This document shows positions 35,426-36,569 of a stretch of DNA of 36,569 nt, piece after piece; the first letter of the stretch is position 1, and every line of letters begins with the position of its first letter. Source of the stretch: Acidovorax defluvii (GTDB lineage Bacteria; Pseudomonadota; Gammaproteobacteria; Burkholderiales; Burkholderiaceae_C). Below the pieces are notes generated by a model. That model was given only the letters and a program-made list of their open reading frames with translations. It had not been told where the DNA came from and searched no databases. The position numbers were made by a program, and so were the translations under genes. The DNA is taken from NCBI GenBank assembly GCA_003268905.1, contig QLTU01000002.1, forward strand, positions 1 to 36,569, given 5' to 3'.

Positions 35426-36473
35426 GGCTTTGTTGCACAAGTCGGAAGGCAGACGAGATTACCCCAGCCCCAGACGCAGCTATGCCATGGCACCCACGGG
35501 CACCGTGCTCGGGCGCCCGAGTTGCGTGAAACGGTTGAGCAGAGCCACACGCACATGCAACTCCACCACCTGCCGCTCAAACGTGCGCGCCATCACCCGT
35601 TGGCCCAGGCGTTTGAAGCAGTGCATCTTGGTCTCCACCAGACTTCTGCGGTGATAGCCGCTCCACTTTTTCCAGATGCTGCGCCCCAATCTGTCACAGG
35701 CTCGCAGCGCTTCGTTGCGCGCATGCGCTCCCACCAGGGTCGCCTTCCACGTCTGGGCGTTCTTGCGCGGGGGGATCACCGCCTGCGCATTTCGCTGGGC
35801 AATCGCCGCATGGCACGCCTTGGTGTCGTAGGCACCGTCCCCACTGACGCTGGCAATCGGCTCATCGGGCGGTATCTGCTCCAGCAACTCGAGCAGCATG
35901 GGCGCATCGCCCACGCTGTTGTCGGTCACCTCGATGGCCCGGATCTCCAACGTGTGGGCATCAATACCCAGGTGCACCTTGCGCCACTGGCGCCGGTACT
36001 CGGCACCGTGCTTCTTGCGTTTCCATTCGCCTTCGCCAAGGAACTGAATGCCGGTGCTGTCCACCAGCAGTTCCAGTGCGGTGGTACTGGCTCGGTAGGG
36101 CAGTTGTACCTGCAAAGTCTTCTGGCGTCGGCACACGGTGCTGTAGTCGGGCACCCGCCAGTCCAGGCCTGCCAGACGCAGCAGGCTTTCAACCATGCCC
36201 AGGCTTTGACGCAGGGCCAGACCGAACAGGCACTTGATGCCCAGACAGAACTGGATGGCTGCGTTGGAGAAGATGTGCTGGCGCCCGCGTTTGCCGCTGG
36301 ATGGGGCGTACCACTGCATGCCTTTGTCCAGCCAGATTGTCAGCGACCCTCGGGCTTTGAGCGCGGCGTTGTACTCTGCCCAGTTGGTGGTCTTGTAGCG
36401 GGCCTTGGACCCCTTCGGTTCACTCATGTCTCGAGGCTACCAGCTCAGCGGACTGGCTTTGTGCAACAAAGCC
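35426..36473 (-). mobile_element. IS5-family (IS903-like) insertion sequence, complete
   Basis: Terminal inverted repeats GGCTTTGTTGCACAA at 35426-35440 and its complement at 36459-36473 bound a 1048-base element with a single transposase gene, the usual IS903-group size. The expected 9-base target duplication is not seen: TAGCCAAAC on the left, GATCGTTCC on the right. The element is complete, but its flanks have been rearranged. Confidence 0.9.
35480..36427 (-). CDS. IS5-family transposase
   Basis: A 315-residue DDE transposase. The N-terminal part has NWAEYNAALKARGSLTIWLD and FSNAAIQFCLGIKCLFGLALRQ. The catalytic residues are in ELLVDSTGIQF (first Asp), SVSGDGAYDTK (second Asp) and YHRRSLVETKMHCFKRLG (Glu, with the family Y-R-E-K spacing). 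The frame is uninterrupted, so the enzyme may be active. The start ATG lies 46 bases inside the right inverted repeat. Confidence 0.93.
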   Translation of the reverse strand: MSEPKGSKARYKTTNWAEYNAALKARGSLTIWLDKGMQWYAPSSGKRGRQHIFSNAAIQFCLGIKCLFGLALRQSLGMVESLLRLAGLDWRVPDYSTVCRRQKTLQVQLPYRASTTALELLVDSTGIQFLGEGEWKRKKHGAEYRRQWRKVHLGIDAHTLEIRAIEVTDNSVGDAPMLLELLEQIPPDEPIASVSGDGAYDTKACHAAIAQRNAQAVIPPRKNAQTWKATLVGAHARNEALRACDRLGRSIWKKWSGYHRRSLVETKMHCFKRLGQRVMARTFERQVVELHVRVALLNRFTQLGRPSTVPVGAMA

Positions 36474-36569
36474 GATCGTTCCGGTCTCATCCTGGTACCT
36501 GCACTGAGTCTTGTCCACCCAGAACTGCTCGGGCACCGCGTGCTCCATGGCGCTTGAGTACTGCCCGCG
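36474..36569 (-). pseudogene. Partial reading frame interrupted by the IS5 element
   Basis: The 96 bases outside the IS are fully open on the minus strand (SSAMEHAVPEQFWVDKTQC and onward) and end in the IS after 17 IS-encoded residues. The gene begins outside the window. I do not recognise it. Its continuation on the other side of the IS cannot be identified because no target duplication links the flanks. Confidence 0.35.

Overview
The window looks like chromosomal DNA of a betaproteobacterium of the Comamonadaceae (Acidovorax / Diaphorobacter / Alicycliphilus type). This rests on gene content and order: TPR protein-lolB-ispE-tRNA-Gln-prs-rplY-pth, and DUF971-ubiE-Tim44-ubiJ-ubiB ... fmdB-DUF502-aspS-nudB-endonuclease-clsB-folE. 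It also rests on high GC, protein style, and interspersed palindromic repeats that I associate with this family. No search was run, so the genus is not fixed.

Layout. 1-358: end of a decayed IS630-type element. 389-4320 (minus): mutM, a dynamin-like GTPase and mutY, so two 8-oxoguanine repair enzymes flank a large GTPase. 4368-10184 (plus): TPR protein, lolB, ispE, tRNA-Gln(TTG), prs, rplY and pth, a housekeeping run for lipoprotein sorting, isoprenoid precursors, PRPP and translation. 10244-10501 (minus): a 2[4Fe-4S] ferredoxin. 10720-17687 (plus): a complete Dpp/Opp-type ABC importer (two permeases, two ATPases, one binding protein) followed by an amidase. 17695-18322 (plus): a small conserved-looking gene split by a frameshift at a run of seven C. 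18291-21165 (minus): histidine phosphatase, LysE-type exporter, small secreted protein and DUF429 protein. 21380-25090 (minus): nudB, EEP nuclease, clsB, folE and a BLUF blue-light sensor; FolE and NudB catalyse consecutive steps of pterin/folate synthesis. 25118-26050 (minus): an Mrr-type restriction endonuclease wedged against the aspS terminator. 26115-28953 (minus): aspS, DUF502, fmdB. 29024-35109 (minus): Na+/solute symporter, ubiB, ubiJ, Tim44-like protein, ubiE and DUF971, mostly ubiquinone biosynthesis. 35121-36569: a broken small gene, an intact IS5/IS903-type element and a fragment of an interrupted reading frame.

Most of the window is ordinary core genome. The non-routine signals are small. 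A 125-nt nested quasi-palindrome sits directly behind the BLUF gene. Five copies of a palindromic repeat are scattered through the window, one read in frame inside an ABC ATPase gene. The mrr ribosome binding site abuts the aspS terminator. A GTPase lies inside the mutM/mutY cluster. One gene is frameshifted at a C homopolymer. I did not find a convincing new multi-gene system.
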